Source of the DNA: Lampris incognitus
Taxonomy: Eukaryota; Chordata; Actinopteri; Lampriformes; Lampridae
NCBI RefSeq assembly: GCF_029633865.1
Contig: NC_079214.1
Location: 19,408,119-19,472,118 of the forward strand
Direction: 5' to 3'
Length of the DNA stretch: 64,000 bases
The notes under the pieces were generated by a model. It saw only the letters and a program-made list of their open reading frames with translations, did not search any database and was not told where the DNA came from. The position numbers and the translations under genes are program-made. Numbering within the stretch: the first letter of the stretch is position 1; each line of letters opens with the position of its first letter. Positions 13,736-26,465 of the stretch are shown here, one piece after another.

Positions 13736-13985
13736 TCAAGTTTGCATTTAAAGGACTCAACAGGCTCTGATTGTCTGATGGCAGCATGCAGGTTATTCCA
13801 CAAGAAGGGGGCCTGATAGGAAAAGGCCCTGTCCCAAGCTGCCTTCTTTTTAACTTTGGGTACATCCAGGAGCCCTGCATTTTGAGAGCGGAGGGCTCGA
13901 GATGGAATGTGCGATTTAAGGAGATCAGACAGGTATGATGGGACAAGCCCATTCAGGATTTTATAAATCATCAGAAGCTTTCAGT

Positions 13986-14689
13986 TTGCAAACGGTATCT
14001 TTATCCAACTAAACTCTCAGCTCACCGGTTTATCCCTTATGAGTTAATAGAGCATTGGTTATCGTGAAAAAGTGCCATAATTTTAAAACTGCCACATTTT
14101 AAAGACGTAATCAAAAATGTGATCAAATAATCCTCGAAATGTAACAATCTAATTACACTTTTTTTTTCAAATGTAGGCTAATCTGGTCTGATTATAGTTA
14201 CTTATTTTTGTAATGTGATAACATAATACGATGAAAATGGTATACTGACAACTTTCTCTTTCGGCTACACAACGTGCACCATTTATTCCTTCCACCATTA
14301 CAACAACAAAAAACCCGCGCAGCGGAAGTGTACCACTGTAAACCCGAACCGAGAAAACAGCAGCTGTAAACAAACGTTCCTACCAGCTCAATAAGGGGAA
14401 TTATGTATCCCCATAACCACTACAATGCTAACTTAATGTATCTAAAATAACTATTTCCAATCAGGCATTTATGAGAGGGAGGGAGTTAAAAAGTGACATC
14501 AATAATATTAAAGTATAATTTCACTTTTTTTGGCGTATTTGTTGGGCAATGTTGTTGGTCATACAGATGACAACATCACTAATCGCTTCAGTATTGAGAA
14601 ACTTGACACTTTGCTGAATCTCCTAGCTGAGCTTCAACACAGTCCAATGGGGAAATCATTTAGTATGCCTTCAAAAACCATCACGCCAC
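13986..14689. other. no gene recognised
   Basis: AT-rich sequence with no clear coding or repeat signature. Confidence 0.4.
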
Positions 14690-15172
14690 GCATCCGGGTG
14701 CGTGGCGGTCTATTCCGCTGCCTACCAACACGGGAATCTCTGGTTCGAATCCCCGTGTTACCTCCGGCTTGGTCGGGCGTCCCTACAGACACAATTGGCC
14801 GTGTCTGAGGGTGGGAAGCTGGATGTGGATATGTGTCCTGGTCGCTGCACTAGCGCCTCCTCTGCTCAGTTGGGGCGACTGTTTGGGGGGGAGGGGGAAC
14901 TGAGTGGGAATAGCATGACCCTCCTACGCGGTACGCCCCCCCCCCCTGGCAAAACTCCTCACTGTCAGGTGAAAAGAAGCGGCTGGCGACACCACATGTA
15001 TTGGAGGAGGCATGTGGTAGTCTGCAGCCTCCCCGAATCAGCAGAGGGGGTGGAGCAGCGACCAGGACAGCTCAGAAGAGGGAAAGGTTATTTTGGGATA
15101 ATTGGCCAAGTACAATTGGGGAGAAAAAGGGGGGGAAATCAAAAAAAAAAGAAGAAGAAAAAGAAAAAAACT
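14690..15172 (+). mobile_element. tRNA-derived SINE, family 1 (copy C)
   Basis: Plus-strand copy: head GCATCCGGGTGCGTGGCGG, B-box-like GGTTCGAATCC at 14743-14753, then the shared body with CGCTGCACTAGCGCC and GGTGAAAAGAAGCGGCTGG. It ends in an A/G-rich 3' tail at 15138-15172. The G-run near 14886 and C-run near 14940 are typical unstable sites of this family. Confidence 0.92.
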
Positions 15173-16805
15173 GGAATCTGGTGGGGTTTTTTTTGTAGTA
15201 TGCAATGCAGAGATAAGCGGGTCTAGTCATTACTGACCTCACACCACAACAAAAACCAGTGGTCAACAGTTCATATTGCCTTTGTTGTCAATATGCGAAT
15301 CATCAAGCGCACAAGCTTTGTGGTCGACTGAGACATCGCCTTGTCTTCAAGGAGAAAAATGAATCCCTGTTTTCATTGTGCAGTCTCTGCATGATCCCGT
15401 CTTCGCCTTTGAAGCTTATGAGAAGAGCAAAAACAGTCGCCTCGTCAGGGGCCGTATCATGGCCGTGCAATTGCAATTGGACGTCAAAGGATCAACAGTG
15501 AAAAGTTCAACTTTATTGTGTCATATGTATTTAGAATACACAAGGAAATTCTTGTGCTCTGACTCTCTCTACCTCGACACAACGCACACAAGGACAAAGA
15601 ACACAAGAACCCCCCCCCCAAAAAAAAGTATAGGCTATGTACACATCATATACACAATATACAGTACACGATAACATGACAATGTAAGGTGCACAAGGGT
15701 GCGTCAGCTGTTCAGTGAACTGCCGGTGGAAAGAAAATATTAGTGAGACCGAGTTGCACAATGTCTCATCTCAGAGGTTAATGCTGCTCAACTGTTGCCC
15801 GTTTCTCCCCCTCTTGGGATTAACTAGATGGTTTGAGCTACCTCCTCCACAGCTGTGTGTGTGTGTGTGTGTGTGTGTCTGTGTGTGTGTGTGTCTGTCT
15901 GTGTGTCTGTGGGGGGGCGGGGGGGGTTTATAGTCAGCCAGCCAGTTATTCCCCAGCAGCTCTTTTAGTGTCTTGATGACTCACACAGGCCATAGATGTC
16001 ATCTTATTCAGGGCCGGTGCCTTTGATTTACCAAAGCCTACCAAAGCACCAAGGTCTCCGAAGTGAAGAGATGGAAAGAGGGAGGTTGAAGAAGATCAAA
16101 ACAGAGAGAAGAGAGAGACAGAGAGGGGGAGAGAGAGAGGAATGATAAAAGAAAACATGACAGAGAACATGGAAGATTTATTTGTCATCAGGCCAGGTGC
16201 TGTAAGGATGGGGGGAGAATCTCCATTTCTTTTAAATGTCTCATTAGTTTACTGCTAAAGATTATGTAGCGGTAAATTAAACCGCTCACTAACTCATTTT
16301 GGTGGTTTATTATACAAACGATTACCTGTGAGCAGCCTCAAACCCTGCTCGCTCTCACTTTTCCAAGCTTTGGCTCTTTTATTTGACTATCAGGTGATTG
16401 AAGACACTTGACTGTACACTATATCTATGGCTGAGACAGGCTCTCCTCTCGTGGTGTCATTTACCATCACACGATGCTGTTGCTGAACAATGTCACCTTC
16501 AGAAAAATATCTGCCGGCTAACGGCTGCCAAAAAACTGCTGGACCTTCAGTGGGAAACGCCCAAGTAGTCACTATTTTGCAGTACTTTTTTTTCCCCAAA
16601 AGCCATGTACACCAGATTTTACAACAATTTAAAATCCAGATTCCATATAGTTGTACCAAAAACAAATTCAAGAATGCAGTTCACTGAGAATATAAACCAT
16701 TTTCATGGTATTTTAATGACTATTTTTTTCTGTGCCTTTCTCCCAATGAGAATTTGCACATGGTCACCACGACCCTGGTTGCAAGAGTGTAATGATAAAG
16801 GGTTA
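15173..16805. other. no gene recognised; GT/G-run and GA-rich patches
   Basis: Apart from the LINE-like fragment at 15495-15720, this holds a (GT)n plus poly-G stretch at 15853-15930 and GA-rich sequence at 16070-16140. No exon is recognisable. Confidence 0.45.
15495..15720 (-). repeat. possible LINE 3' UTR fragment
   Basis: TTCAACTTTATTGTGTCATA and GAAATTCTTGTGCTCTGACT resemble antisense 3' ends of teleost LINEs. A C-run followed by an A-run lies at 15610-15627. No coding part is attached. Confidence 0.4.
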
Positions 16806-16814
16806 TAATATATT

Positions 16815-17180
16815 ATGGCAGCACGGTGGCCCAGTGGTTAGCACTGTTGCCTCACAGCAAGAAGGTCCTGGGTTCAAACTCGAGGCCGTCCCAGGTCCTT
16901 CCTGTGTGGAGTTTGCATGTTCCCCCCGTGTCTGCGTGGGTTTCCTCCGGGTGCTCCGGTTTCCTCCCACCATCAAAAAGACATGCATGTCAGTGTTAAT
17001 ACTCCTGTCTGTGCCCCTGAGCAAGGCAGTGGAAAGAAGAAGTGGAGTTGGTCCTCGGGTGCCGCAGCTGCCCGCTGCTCCTATACAATAGGATGGGTTA
17101 AATGCAGAGAACAAATTAATTGTAAGAATACAATGGCAAAATAAAGTGGCTTTCTTCGTTCTCCTTCTTTCATTATAACA
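16815..17180 (+). mobile_element. tRNA-derived SINE, family 2
   Basis: The head GCAGCACGGTGGCCCAGTGG contains an A-box-like region, and GGGTTCAAACT is the B-box-like motif. The body has GTGTGGAGTTTGCATGTTC, TTTCCTCCGGGTGCTCCGG, and a second half with CCCCTGAGCAAGGCA and GGATGGGTTAAATGCAGAGA. It ends AATAAAGTGGCTTTCTTCGT followed by a pyrimidine-rich tail. The first ~150 bp are shared with family 3 (25.17 kb), but the 3' half differs, so the two families share a head and carry different tails. Confidence 0.9.
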
Positions 17181-18639
17181 ATTATGTTTCCATTTCTTTA
17201 AATATGACATAATTTTTTCAAGAAAATGCATGTGAAAACACTATTTATTTTGCCTACCATTGATGAACTCACTGTAAAATGAATGCAGCATGTTGACCAT
17301 GAACCTGCCAGTGTTGTTTCTGGACGTCGACATAAAAATGATGCTAAAATTAGCCTCCCAGATGTGGGAGTCCCTGCCGTGGCAACTTGGCCTCACCAAG
17401 CCTTAATCAGCTGAATGGCAAGACACAAAGGGCCCTCTCAGCCATCTAGAGACAGGGCCTCTGGGATCAGCAGCGAGGTGGGAGAGTGAGTAGAGGGGAT
17501 TTGTTCTGTACAGCAAAGCTTATTACTGCTGGTCCAAAGTGTCACAAATACCCTCAGTGCCTTTTCCCTTAGCAGACACGCGGTCACAAATATTATGAAG
17601 GGCAGCATTAGATGCAGTGTGCTGCCTCGGTCTGCCTTCTTCTCCCAGAGGTATTCGGCTAAAAAGGGAGGCTTCATGTGCATCAAGCAGATTACTGAAT
17701 GCTCAGCTCAGTTTGACTTGTATGGGTACACTAAATCACTTGTAGATCAGGGTTGTACATAAAGCTTTTCACCATTATTTCTACATATATATAAATATAT
17801 GTATACATCATATGGATAATACTCCATCAGCAAGCACAGCACTGAGCAGTCGTCTGTCGAAATGCCTCCAAAATTACCTCCACCTCTGCACAACACATTA
17901 AAGTCTGTTATATCTGCTTGCGTGTTGCATGCAGCCGAACACTGACCCATGAAAGCTTCTTGTCAGAGGCACCTACTAGCTCAACCGACTCAACGATATC
18001 ACTTGCACACTGTTTCCAGCGAGGCTGCACTAGTACACGAGACCCTTCGTTTTCACCGAGATGACGTTCTCAGGCTTTATGTGAAACGTGGGGGAGCATG
18101 TAAGTCAGCCTGTCGGTCTGCCTGTACACTTGACCGAGATGAGTCAGCCAGCAGACAATGGTTAGACTCATTCTGAACAGAGACGCTGCGAGACGGGGAG
18201 ACAAAGGGGACGGACGCAGAGCCGGGGCATGTGCCGCTTGTGAGGAAAATCACGTTATGATTGCAAAAACAGAGCGAGAGACAACCTTTACATTCCAAGT
18301 TACTGATGAGGTACCCCAGAGGGGTGATGGGGGGGGGGACGTTTGATAGGAAGGCAAGAAGAAGAAAGGCAGAGTGTCAGAGGTGGTAGAAAGAGCTAGA
18401 GTGACAAAGTGAGGACGAAACTGACGTAAGGACAGAGTGAAAATGGGCAAATGGAGCGATGAAGAGGGGAAAAATGAACACGAAGAGAGAAAAGACAGAG
18501 AGAACAGATGACGGATGTTGGATGGCATCTGCCAAGTCATGCTCTGTACCTGTAGAAATGGAAAACAGGTTGATGTCACCAGCCGAGTCTCTCTCTGCAT
18601 GTATATATGTGTGAGTGAGTGTGCACAGCGAGACTTGAC
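17181..18639. other. no gene recognised
   Basis: Intergenic or intronic sequence with chance open frames. AT microrepeats lie near 17785-17810. Confidence 0.4.
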
Positions 18640-18640
18640 G

Positions 18641-18720
<80 letters not shown>
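18640..18720. repeat. (GT)n microsatellite
   Basis: About 78 bp of uninterrupted GT. Confidence 0.97.
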
Positions 18721-18721
<1 letters not shown>

Positions 18722-19820
18722 CTGTTGCGGTTCTCCTAGCTCCAAAATGAATATGATGTTGAACCAGCCAGCCTGGCCAAAGAGGCTTGGTTTGATTCAT
18801 TACATCATCCACTGTTATCTACTCATCCCTAAATACTGGGCATTGTGCATTAGCTGGGAGCCAGCTGTTACCTTGGCAACCTCTCAAGCGCAGATCATCT
18901 GGAGGTTGTTATTTATGGTTGTATTCATTATTGTCGTAAGACCGAGCTTAAAGTCAGCTCTTTCTTTTTGGCAAACATGTCTCGTAGTTTGAGGACTGGT
19001 GTAGTACGTGAAGAGACCGTTGCGGATATTGTATTGACCCATATATGAAGCGCATTCATCCACTTTCGATGTAATCAAAAGCACAGCTTTAGGAATCGCA
19101 TACTCGTACAATGTACAGAGGTAAGCTTGGCTGTGTTTTCAGCAACCATCAAAAATGACACGGATTCATTTCCAGCCGAGCCGGCGAAATCCCTTATACG
19201 AGGCCGCACCAAGGACGTGGAACCAAGATGCGGTCTTCAAGGCCAAACGCGAGCGAATACAACGTGTACGTCTGGTGTAAATTTAGAAAAACAAACCCAT
19301 CATTTTGTGCTCGGATGACTGCTATTGTTCCATCCCATTTGAAAGAACATTTCAATTACCCTGACTCAGAGACTGCAGCTTCAGGTTGTCACATCATGTA
19401 GAAACTGCCGAAATGAGCAATGAAGGTGTAACAAAAGTCTCGATTTTTTTTTCTAAGGGGAGTCCATTTACTCCTCAGAATGGCAAATAAGATTGTTGAT
19501 ACATTTCTGTTCATATTTTTGTGTGGTGCAGGGTTATATAGAACTATGGATGTACTCAGGGGATATTTCTTGACCGAGTACTTCATCCCTTTGTTGACTG
19601 ATTTATTCCGTCTGTCCCATCTACATTTGTTTTGCATTTCTCCTAGTTTGTATCTTTTAGCATATTTTTTGAGACACTACTCATAACCACTCTCCTCCTT
19701 TATCAAAACAGAATTTGTCTTACAGACAGACTACTGTGGATAGTCTTCAATGGACGGCAAAAAAAGAAAAGGAAAAAAAAACAAAACGTCTAGACCCAGT
19801 TAATCTCACCCCACTGGATG
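18721..19820. other. no gene recognised
   Basis: No repeat family or coding motif seen. Confidence 0.4.
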
Positions 19821-19840
19821 GAATATTTATTTATTTATTT

Positions 19841-20248
19841 GCGGCGCTCTTTTCTCCCCAATTGTATCCGGCCAATTACCCCACTCTTCCGAGCCTTCCG
19901 GTCGCTACTCCACCCCCTCTGCCGACCCGGGGAGGGCTGCAGACTACCACATGCCTCCTCTGATACATGTGGCGTCACCAGCCGCTTCTTTTCACCTGAC
20001 AGTGAGGAGTTTCGCCAGTGGGACATAGCGCCTTCCCCAGTTCCCCCTGGGGAAGGCGCCCCGACCGACCAGAGGAGGCGCTAGTGCAGCAACCAGGACA
20101 CAAACCCACATCCGGCCTCCCACCCGCAAACACGGCCAATTGTGTCTGTGGGGACGCCCGACCAAGCCAGAGGCAACACAGGGATTCGACCCGGGATCCC
20201 CGTGTTGGTAGGCAACAGAATAGACCGCTACGCTACTTGGACGCCCAC
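19841..20248 (-). mobile_element. tRNA-derived SINE, family 1 (copy D)
   Basis: Minus-strand copy with the family body and head. The B-box region is slightly mutated (GGGTCGAATCC) near 20185. It is flanked by a 16 bp near-perfect direct repeat, GAATATTTATTTATTT at 19821-19836 and GAATATTCATTTATTT at 20249-20264 (15 of 16 identical), read as the target-site duplication. Confidence 0.92.
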
Positions 20249-20264
20249 GAATATTCATTTATTT

Positions 20265-21458
20265 TAAGAAAAATTGGACGTGGAGAACTGAATATGAGAC
20301 TGGATGACTTGTTAAGGACACCTCTTGGCGGTATCTGTGGCCTATCATACGCCGCCTCGTTTTTTTCCTGTCACTCACACTGTGTCATCAATGAAAACTG
20401 CACACGGTTTGTGAATCACACTGAAAGCATCGCTGGCGGAAAGAAATAACCTTTCACATCTGAAGAGCTGCTTCTGCCTGCTTTTGTCAGAGTGTGGGCC
20501 GTTTTTTCATGTACTTTACGCAGCTTCACTGTTTTCTCTGCCTTTGGCCTTTCTTCCGAAGGGCCTTGTACGTCAGGAGCGCTGGCCTCGCCTACCCTCA
20601 AAACACCGAAAACACTGAAAATGAGTTACAGCCAATTCCTGCTCAGTGAAATACAACCCCGTATAATCTCCACCCCGGCTTCATTGTCCTTGGTGCTTCC
20701 GCTGCACAGGATCTACCAGTCCGCCATCTGCACCTCAGGCTCGCACACGTGCCCTCTTTTGTCCCCGTAAACCACCATCGATCCGCTGGGACACAGGGCT
20801 AAACAATGTGCAGCCACGGGCAAGACAGTGAAACTTCTGCTAGAAGACAATGCACTTCCCTGCATGGCCTGCACAACAGGTGGAACGGCAGCGGGAGCAC
20901 GAGACGGTCCTTCCCCTCAGCTCGAAACAAGAAGATCCAGATCATCCTCTTTGGCTGTAGCCCAGATACCCATTAGCTCTGTTCTCTCCCTTAATTCCTG
21001 GCATGACAGACCCACACAATCTGACAGACCCACACAATCTGAAAAACATGCCCTTATTTCGACAACACTGTAACACATCAGCCCGCTGTAATGTCCCCCG
21101 TCCTAGTGTGAGTTGCGTCTGTATTCGTCAGAGCTTCAAGTTCAACGCCGAGCTCGACAAAAGGCGGGTGAAATGTGCCACGGCACGGCGCAATGCGGTG
21201 TAGATAGGAGCTGGTTTCAGAAGGACGAGAGACTTCTCGAGAGATTACGCGAAAGAGTTTGCAGCCTCCTTTGCAGTGATCGAAATCAGACGCTAACAGT
21301 GACAGCTTCTGGACATAACAGTGAAGGATATGCCCTGCAAACAGCCCTCGGCAGTTATCTGCTGCCCAGTGGGATCTGTCAAACACTGCACTCGAAATCC
21401 AGAAGCCAAACCTGACTTTGTGCCTGTCAGCTGAAAGTTTGGTGGATCTCAAAGAGAG

Positions 21459-21461
<3 letters not shown>
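20265..21461. other. no gene recognised
   Basis: Contains an 18 bp direct duplication (GACAGACCCACACAATCT, twice in tandem, about 21005-21040). Several 60-100 codon open frames show no recognisable protein motif. Confidence 0.4.

Positions 21462-21501
<40 letters not shown>
21462..21501. repeat. (GT)n microsatellite
   Basis: About 40 bp of GT. Confidence 0.95.
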
Positions 21502-21503
<2 letters not shown>

Positions 21504-21625
21504 AGATCCCTCAGCAAATGAAGTCAGAATGATAAAATCTTCCACTATGTAAGAGACATCTGTACTCTGCTCCTAAATTAAATTTTTGTTTGACTTGAAT
21601 CCACGAATCAGGCTTTTCCTCTCAC

Positions 21626-21626
<1 letters not shown>

Positions 21627-21699
<73 letters not shown>

Positions 21700-21711
21700 C
21701 ACTGACATCCA

Positions 21712-21748
<37 letters not shown>
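21627..21748. repeat. two adjacent (CA)n microsatellites
   Basis: CA arrays at about 21627-21696 and 21714-21748, separated by a unique CTCTCACTGACATCCACGT-type spacer. Confidence 0.95.
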
Positions 21749-21750
<2 letters not shown>

Positions 21751-22450
21751 AACTCTCTGTGCACTGTACTAAACTGTCAGTGGTACAATGATCCTACACA
21801 CTCGGCCAGATAACACAGCCTTTGTTTACAATGCTGCAGATAGACAAATTGACTGAAAATCAAAATAACAGCATCTCAGCAACGTCTCTCCCCTGGCCAT
21901 CATTTAGGAACAGCTGGCTCAAACAGTGCCTTGCCTTTAATGTCTGGATGGAGTTGTATTCCTCTAATTGCTAGGTGACCCGCTCTATTTTAGATAAGAG
22001 GAGACTGAAAGAGATGCTAAAAGAATAGGTTGAGATCAGCGGGGCTATGAAAGGACAAAAACTTTTTTTTTGAATTCTATAAAAAAAAAGGTGTATTATT
22101 ATAATGGCAATGACGACTGTATTCACGCAACTTCCTACCTCTTTTAGGACAGTACACTCACAATCAAAAACGAAGTAACTTAACTTTGAACATATTCATA
22201 TTACAGGCTTCTTACCTCTGATATTCAAGAGTCAACAAGCAATTAAAGGGAAAAAAAGAAGATGATAGCGATACAAAATGAACAACCGATTCATTGAACT
22301 GACAACATATTTATTTTATAGGCTCTTGTCATAATTAGCTCCAACAATCAGGACGCCAGGGATAATAAGGCAGCACAGAAGATGGGATCAGCAAGTCCCA
22401 TCAATCATTCAGGACAGCGGGCTGGATGCTGGCAGTGTGATGGATGACAG
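21749..22450. other. no gene recognised
   Basis: AT-rich sequence without recognisable features. Confidence 0.4.
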
Positions 22451-22457
22451 TGGTAAA

Positions 22458-22522
22458 ATGAGAGAGCGAGAGAGAGTGAGAGAGAGAGGAGAGAGAGAGA
22501 GAGAGAGAAAGAGAAAGAGAGG
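22458..22522. repeat. GA-rich microsatellite
   Basis: Imperfect GA array. Confidence 0.9.
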
Positions 22523-22724
22523 TGCGACACCTCTCCCTTCCCATTTGGACATTGTGCACATGTGTATTCTTCCCCGAGTAGCTTTATTCACAGCTGATGA
22601 TGGACTATGGCATGAAACAAGCTTGTGCTGTCTCATAAAGAATTTACTTGACCCACTGGATTATTTTGCTCCTTATTTGTTGAGCACTTTCCCTACCGTT
22701 GAGTGTTTCTTTTAACAATGTTTA

Positions 22725-22870
<146 letters not shown>

Positions 22871-23420
22871 TTTGCCACAGCGGATCATCCGTTTCCATCT
22901 CTTCCTGTCCTCTGCATCTTCCTCTGTCCTCCCTCACCACATCCATAAACCTCCTCTTTGGCCTTCCTCTTTTCCTCTTTCCTGGCAGCTCCATATTAAG
23001 CATCCTTCTCCCAATATACCCAGCATCTCCCCTCCACACATGTCCAAGCCATCTCAATCTTGCCTCTCTTGCTTTGTCTCCAAACTGTCCAACGTGAGCA
23101 GTCCCTCTAATATAATAATAATAATAATAATGAATCAATCTTATATAGCGCTTATATACTCGTTCCTAATCCTGTCCTTCTTTGTCACTCCCAATGAAAA
23201 TCTTAGCATCTTCAACTCTGCCACCTCCAGCTCCTGTCTTGTCTCCAGTGCCACTGTCTCCAAACCATATAACATAGCTGGTCTCACAACCATCTTGTAA
23301 ACCTCCCTTTAACTCTTGCTGGTACCCTCCTGTCACAAGTCACTCCTGACACTCTTCTCCACCCACTCCACCCTGCCTGCACTCTCTTCTTCACCTCTCT
23401 TCTGTCACACACATATACAT
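22871..23420 (-). mobile_element. RTE-like LINE, 3' remnant (copy 1)
   Basis: Minus-strand frames encode the region after the reverse transcriptase of an RTE-like LINE. Blocks include KKRVQAGWSGWRRVSGVTCD near 23390, GDKAREARLRWLGHV near 23070, and ELPGKRKRGRPKRRFMDVVR near 22960. The same region occurs at 28398-29110. Compared with that copy, this one carries an extra ~45 bp near 23108-23155. Assignment to RTE is from motif memory and should be checked. Confidence 0.8.
23108..23155 (-). repeat. very short LINE tail insertion in RTE-like copy 1
   Basis: (AAT)n followed by GAATCAATCTTATATAGCGC interrupts sequence that is continuous in the second copy near 28680. TTATATAGCGC is typical of an antisense L2-group 3' end. 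Confidence 0.6.
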
Positions 23421-23585
23421 AGATTTTATATATACACACCCCCACATATACATAGATTTTATATACACACACCCCCACATATACATAGATTTTATATACA
23501 CACACACACACATATACATAGATTTTATATATACACACACACCCACATATACATAGATTTTATATATATACACACACACACACAA
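23408..23585. repeat. minisatellite, five ~35 bp units
   Basis: Five tandem units share the core TACATAGATTTTATATA, separated by CA-rich linkers of variable length. It joins the CA/TA-rich end of RTE-like copy 1. Confidence 0.9.
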
Positions 23586-25164
23586 ATCATCATCATCTTT
23601 ATCATCATTATCATCATCATCAATCTGTTTAGGCCCTATTTTGACAAAATGACTGGGTGTGCATAGTATGTATGTGGTAATTAGCAAGACGTAATGTCAG
23701 GGGGCAATCCACCTTGTTTAAATATATTGTCTAAACAAGCCTAGCTATATAGGGAGGGAGTTTCACAGAAAACAGTTTTTTCCCCCATCATTATCCTCCT
23801 TTGTCTATTTTTGCAACAAATCAGCCTCTAGAAATGCAGGGAGCCACTGAGCCATGCAACACTCAACCATTCAAAGACAACTTTAATACTTATCGGCTGT
23901 GGAATGGCAGAAGCAGTGAAAAACTGTCTAAATTACCAGGTGGTGATAATTGCACCAGGAGGCAAAAATAGCTTGGTTTTAGCAGGATGCTGTCATTGAA
24001 AGCAGCTGTGGACTGGAGGAAAACAAGTCAGAGGCAAACATCCCTGGTTTTCCTGTGTCGCCTCCACCCCAATAAACTGACCACAATGTAAGACACGCTG
24101 TTCTACATGCTGGTAAACTTTTCACACTTTACCATCACAGAGACATAAAAAACACCATTGCGGTTTATTCATTCCACTGTCTGTAGCTTGTAATTTTCCG
24201 TGTTGGATTCATCTTAAACCGTGGGTTGGGACTACATTTCTCTCTCGGGTCATGGTCTCAAATAGGGTTAAAAATAGGGACAGACGTTTAATAACACACA
24301 GTTTATATGGACGTCAACGCTTACGCACTCGCTGATGGTGAACTGAAAACAACGGTCCAACCAAAAAGTCAGATAAATCTTTCAGCATGCAACTCGATAC
24401 TCGTGCAAAAGTTGCGAGGTAAATGTTATCAGAACGTAGGCATCAGACGCAAAGCACTTCCCTGCAAGAAAGCGCCATAAATCGAAGCATTAACCTCGCA
24501 AGGCTTTAAATTGCAGGGTACACGTAAGACTGACGTTCTCATTCACGACCCCTTACAATGAGCGAGCAGGAAGGGGCCCGGTTCCTCGCCTTGGTTATTG
24601 ATGGGCGCTCAAGGGCTGCTGAGGGGGATGAACCTTTGACCTTCAGGTTGGGCGTTGGGTCTGTTTAACGTGTGGTTCAGCCTGTCAACCAGTCAGATCA
24701 GCGGCCATATTGTGTTTACTCTGAATTGTTGTAACTCAACAATGGCTTGTTGAAAAGTTGGCTGGGTCACTGTTTTTTGCCAAGTGTGACAGGGAAGAGT
24801 TTCTTTCCCGAATTGGGCCACTTTTACACCTCCTCTTATAGTGACTGTTAGTAGTATAGGGGGAGTACGGTGAACGTCCTAGCAGGACCAAATGTTAGCT
24901 TGTTTCAGAGATACTGAAACGTGAATTCCCAGACAGCTGAGGAGTAAACTCTCCCAGTTTACAATTAATATGATTTACTGGCATTTCCGTGCAAACAGGT
25001 TTTCTGGTTTCCAAGTATCAGCCTCTTGGGATCAGGGATCACAACACACCACCTCACTGATTCTTCTTATTGTTGAGTAGATTCAAAAGTTATACCGCTC
25101 AATAGTTTTTACATTCACTGTTTTCAATTCACAAAAGTAAAGAGTAAAAAAAAAAAAAGTAAAA
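23586..25164. other. ATC repeat, then no gene recognised
   Basis: An ATC/ATT trinucleotide array at 23587-23625, then about 1.5 kb of apparently unique sequence without a convincing exon. Confidence 0.4.
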
Positions 25165-25356
25165 AGTAAAGAAGGTCCTTGGTTCGAGCCCTGGGGTAGT
25201 CCAACCTTGGGGGTCGTCCCGGGTCGTCCTCTGTGTGGAGTTTGTATGTTCTCCCCGTGTCTGTGTGGGTTTACTCCGGGTGCTGCAGTTTCCTCCCACA
25301 GTCCAAAGACATGTAGGTCAGGTGAATCGGCCTTACTAAATTGTCCCTATGTGTGA

Positions 25357-25441
<85 letters not shown>

Positions 25442-25578
25442 TTGGCCCTGTGATGCACTGGCGGTCTGTCCAGTGTGTCTCCCCGCCTGCCGCCCAATGA
25501 CTGCTGGGATAGGCTCCAGCATCTCCATGACCCTGAGAACAGGATAAGTGGTTTGGATAATGGATGGAATGGATGGAA
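25165..25578 (+). mobile_element. tRNA-derived SINE, family 3, with embedded (TG)n
   Basis: B-box-like GGTTCGAGCCC near 25181, shared family 2/3 body (GTGTGGAGTTTGTATGTTC), then CCAAAGACATGTAGGTCAGG. A (TG)n array occupies 25357-25438. The 3' part (CTGGGATAGGCTCCAGCATC, AGGATAAGTGG) ends in (GGAT)n. The A-box end is missing, so this copy is slightly 5'-truncated. Confidence 0.9.
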
Positions 25579-26074
25579 AAGTAAATAGCTGCAAATTCCT
25601 TCAGAAATGCGGTGCGCTCAAGTGCATTGCTGTGAAAACTAAAATACGTATGACGGTGTGTGTATGAGGTTACCACAATTACTGATTGGACATTTAATAC
25701 AAGATTAAACACTATTGACCCACTACTGCTTTTTGCTTTTGGCTTTGTACATACATTAAAAATGACATAAGTGACTGAATGACACTTAATGACAACAGTC
25801 ACAAACATTCATAATGACTCCCTTCGTGTTCATGACAGGTGTCACGTCAGTCTTATGCACACCACTTCAAATAAAGTGTTACCATTATTTCTTTATCAGA
25901 GGAAGATTTTTATCATTAAGACATACATTGCATGAATTGAATTGCATGAATATAAAGTGTTGAATTGCATGACTATAAAGTAAAATACTGCAGCTAAATG
26001 TGGATTGTAATCACTGCTCAGGTTCCTTCGAGCAGATATGGGAATTTATGTCAGACTATATATATAGTACGTTC

Positions 26075-26213
26075 ATCCATCCATCCATTATCCAAACCAC
26101 TTATCCTGCTCTCAGGGTTGCGGGGATGCTGGAGCCTATCCCAGCATTCATTGGGCGGCAGGCAGAGAGACACCCTGGACAGGCCGCCAGGCCATCACAG
26201 GGCAGGATAAAGT
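26075..26213 (-). repeat. family 3 SINE 3' tail, fragment
   Basis: Reverse-orientation (CATC)n, then ATTATCCAAACCACTTATCC and the GGGGATGCTGGAGCCTATCC block, stopping inside the body. No tRNA-like head. Confidence 0.9.
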
Positions 26214-26334
26214 CATGAAGACTGTATTTCCCTAATATTGCAGTAAAAATATTTCTTTAGAACCGTATATACAGTTAACATCTGAACAAGAGTCCTTAAC
26301 ACTTCTCACGTTCTCACATAGTTCATATATATAG

Positions 26335-26465
26335 TATGTCCATCCATTCAATATCTGAACCGCTCATCCTGCTCTCAGGGTCGCGGGGATGCTGGAGCCT
26401 ATCCCAGCAGTCATTGGGCAGCAGGCGGAGAGATACCCTGGACAGGCTGCCAGGCCATCACATGG
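26335..26465 (-). repeat. family 3 SINE 3' tail, second fragment
   Basis: Same segment as 26075-26213 in the same orientation about 260 bp away. TATATATAGTA-like sequence precedes both, so a local segmental duplication is possible as well as two insertions. Confidence 0.85.

Noticed and set aside
20018-20449. 143-codon open frame
   Set aside because: Its first half is SINE family 1 body read antisense; the rest has no motif.
23408-23585. CRISPR-like array of regularly spaced repeats
   Set aside because: Spacers are CA/TA repeats of the same kind, the host is a vertebrate genome and no cas genes are present; it is a minisatellite.
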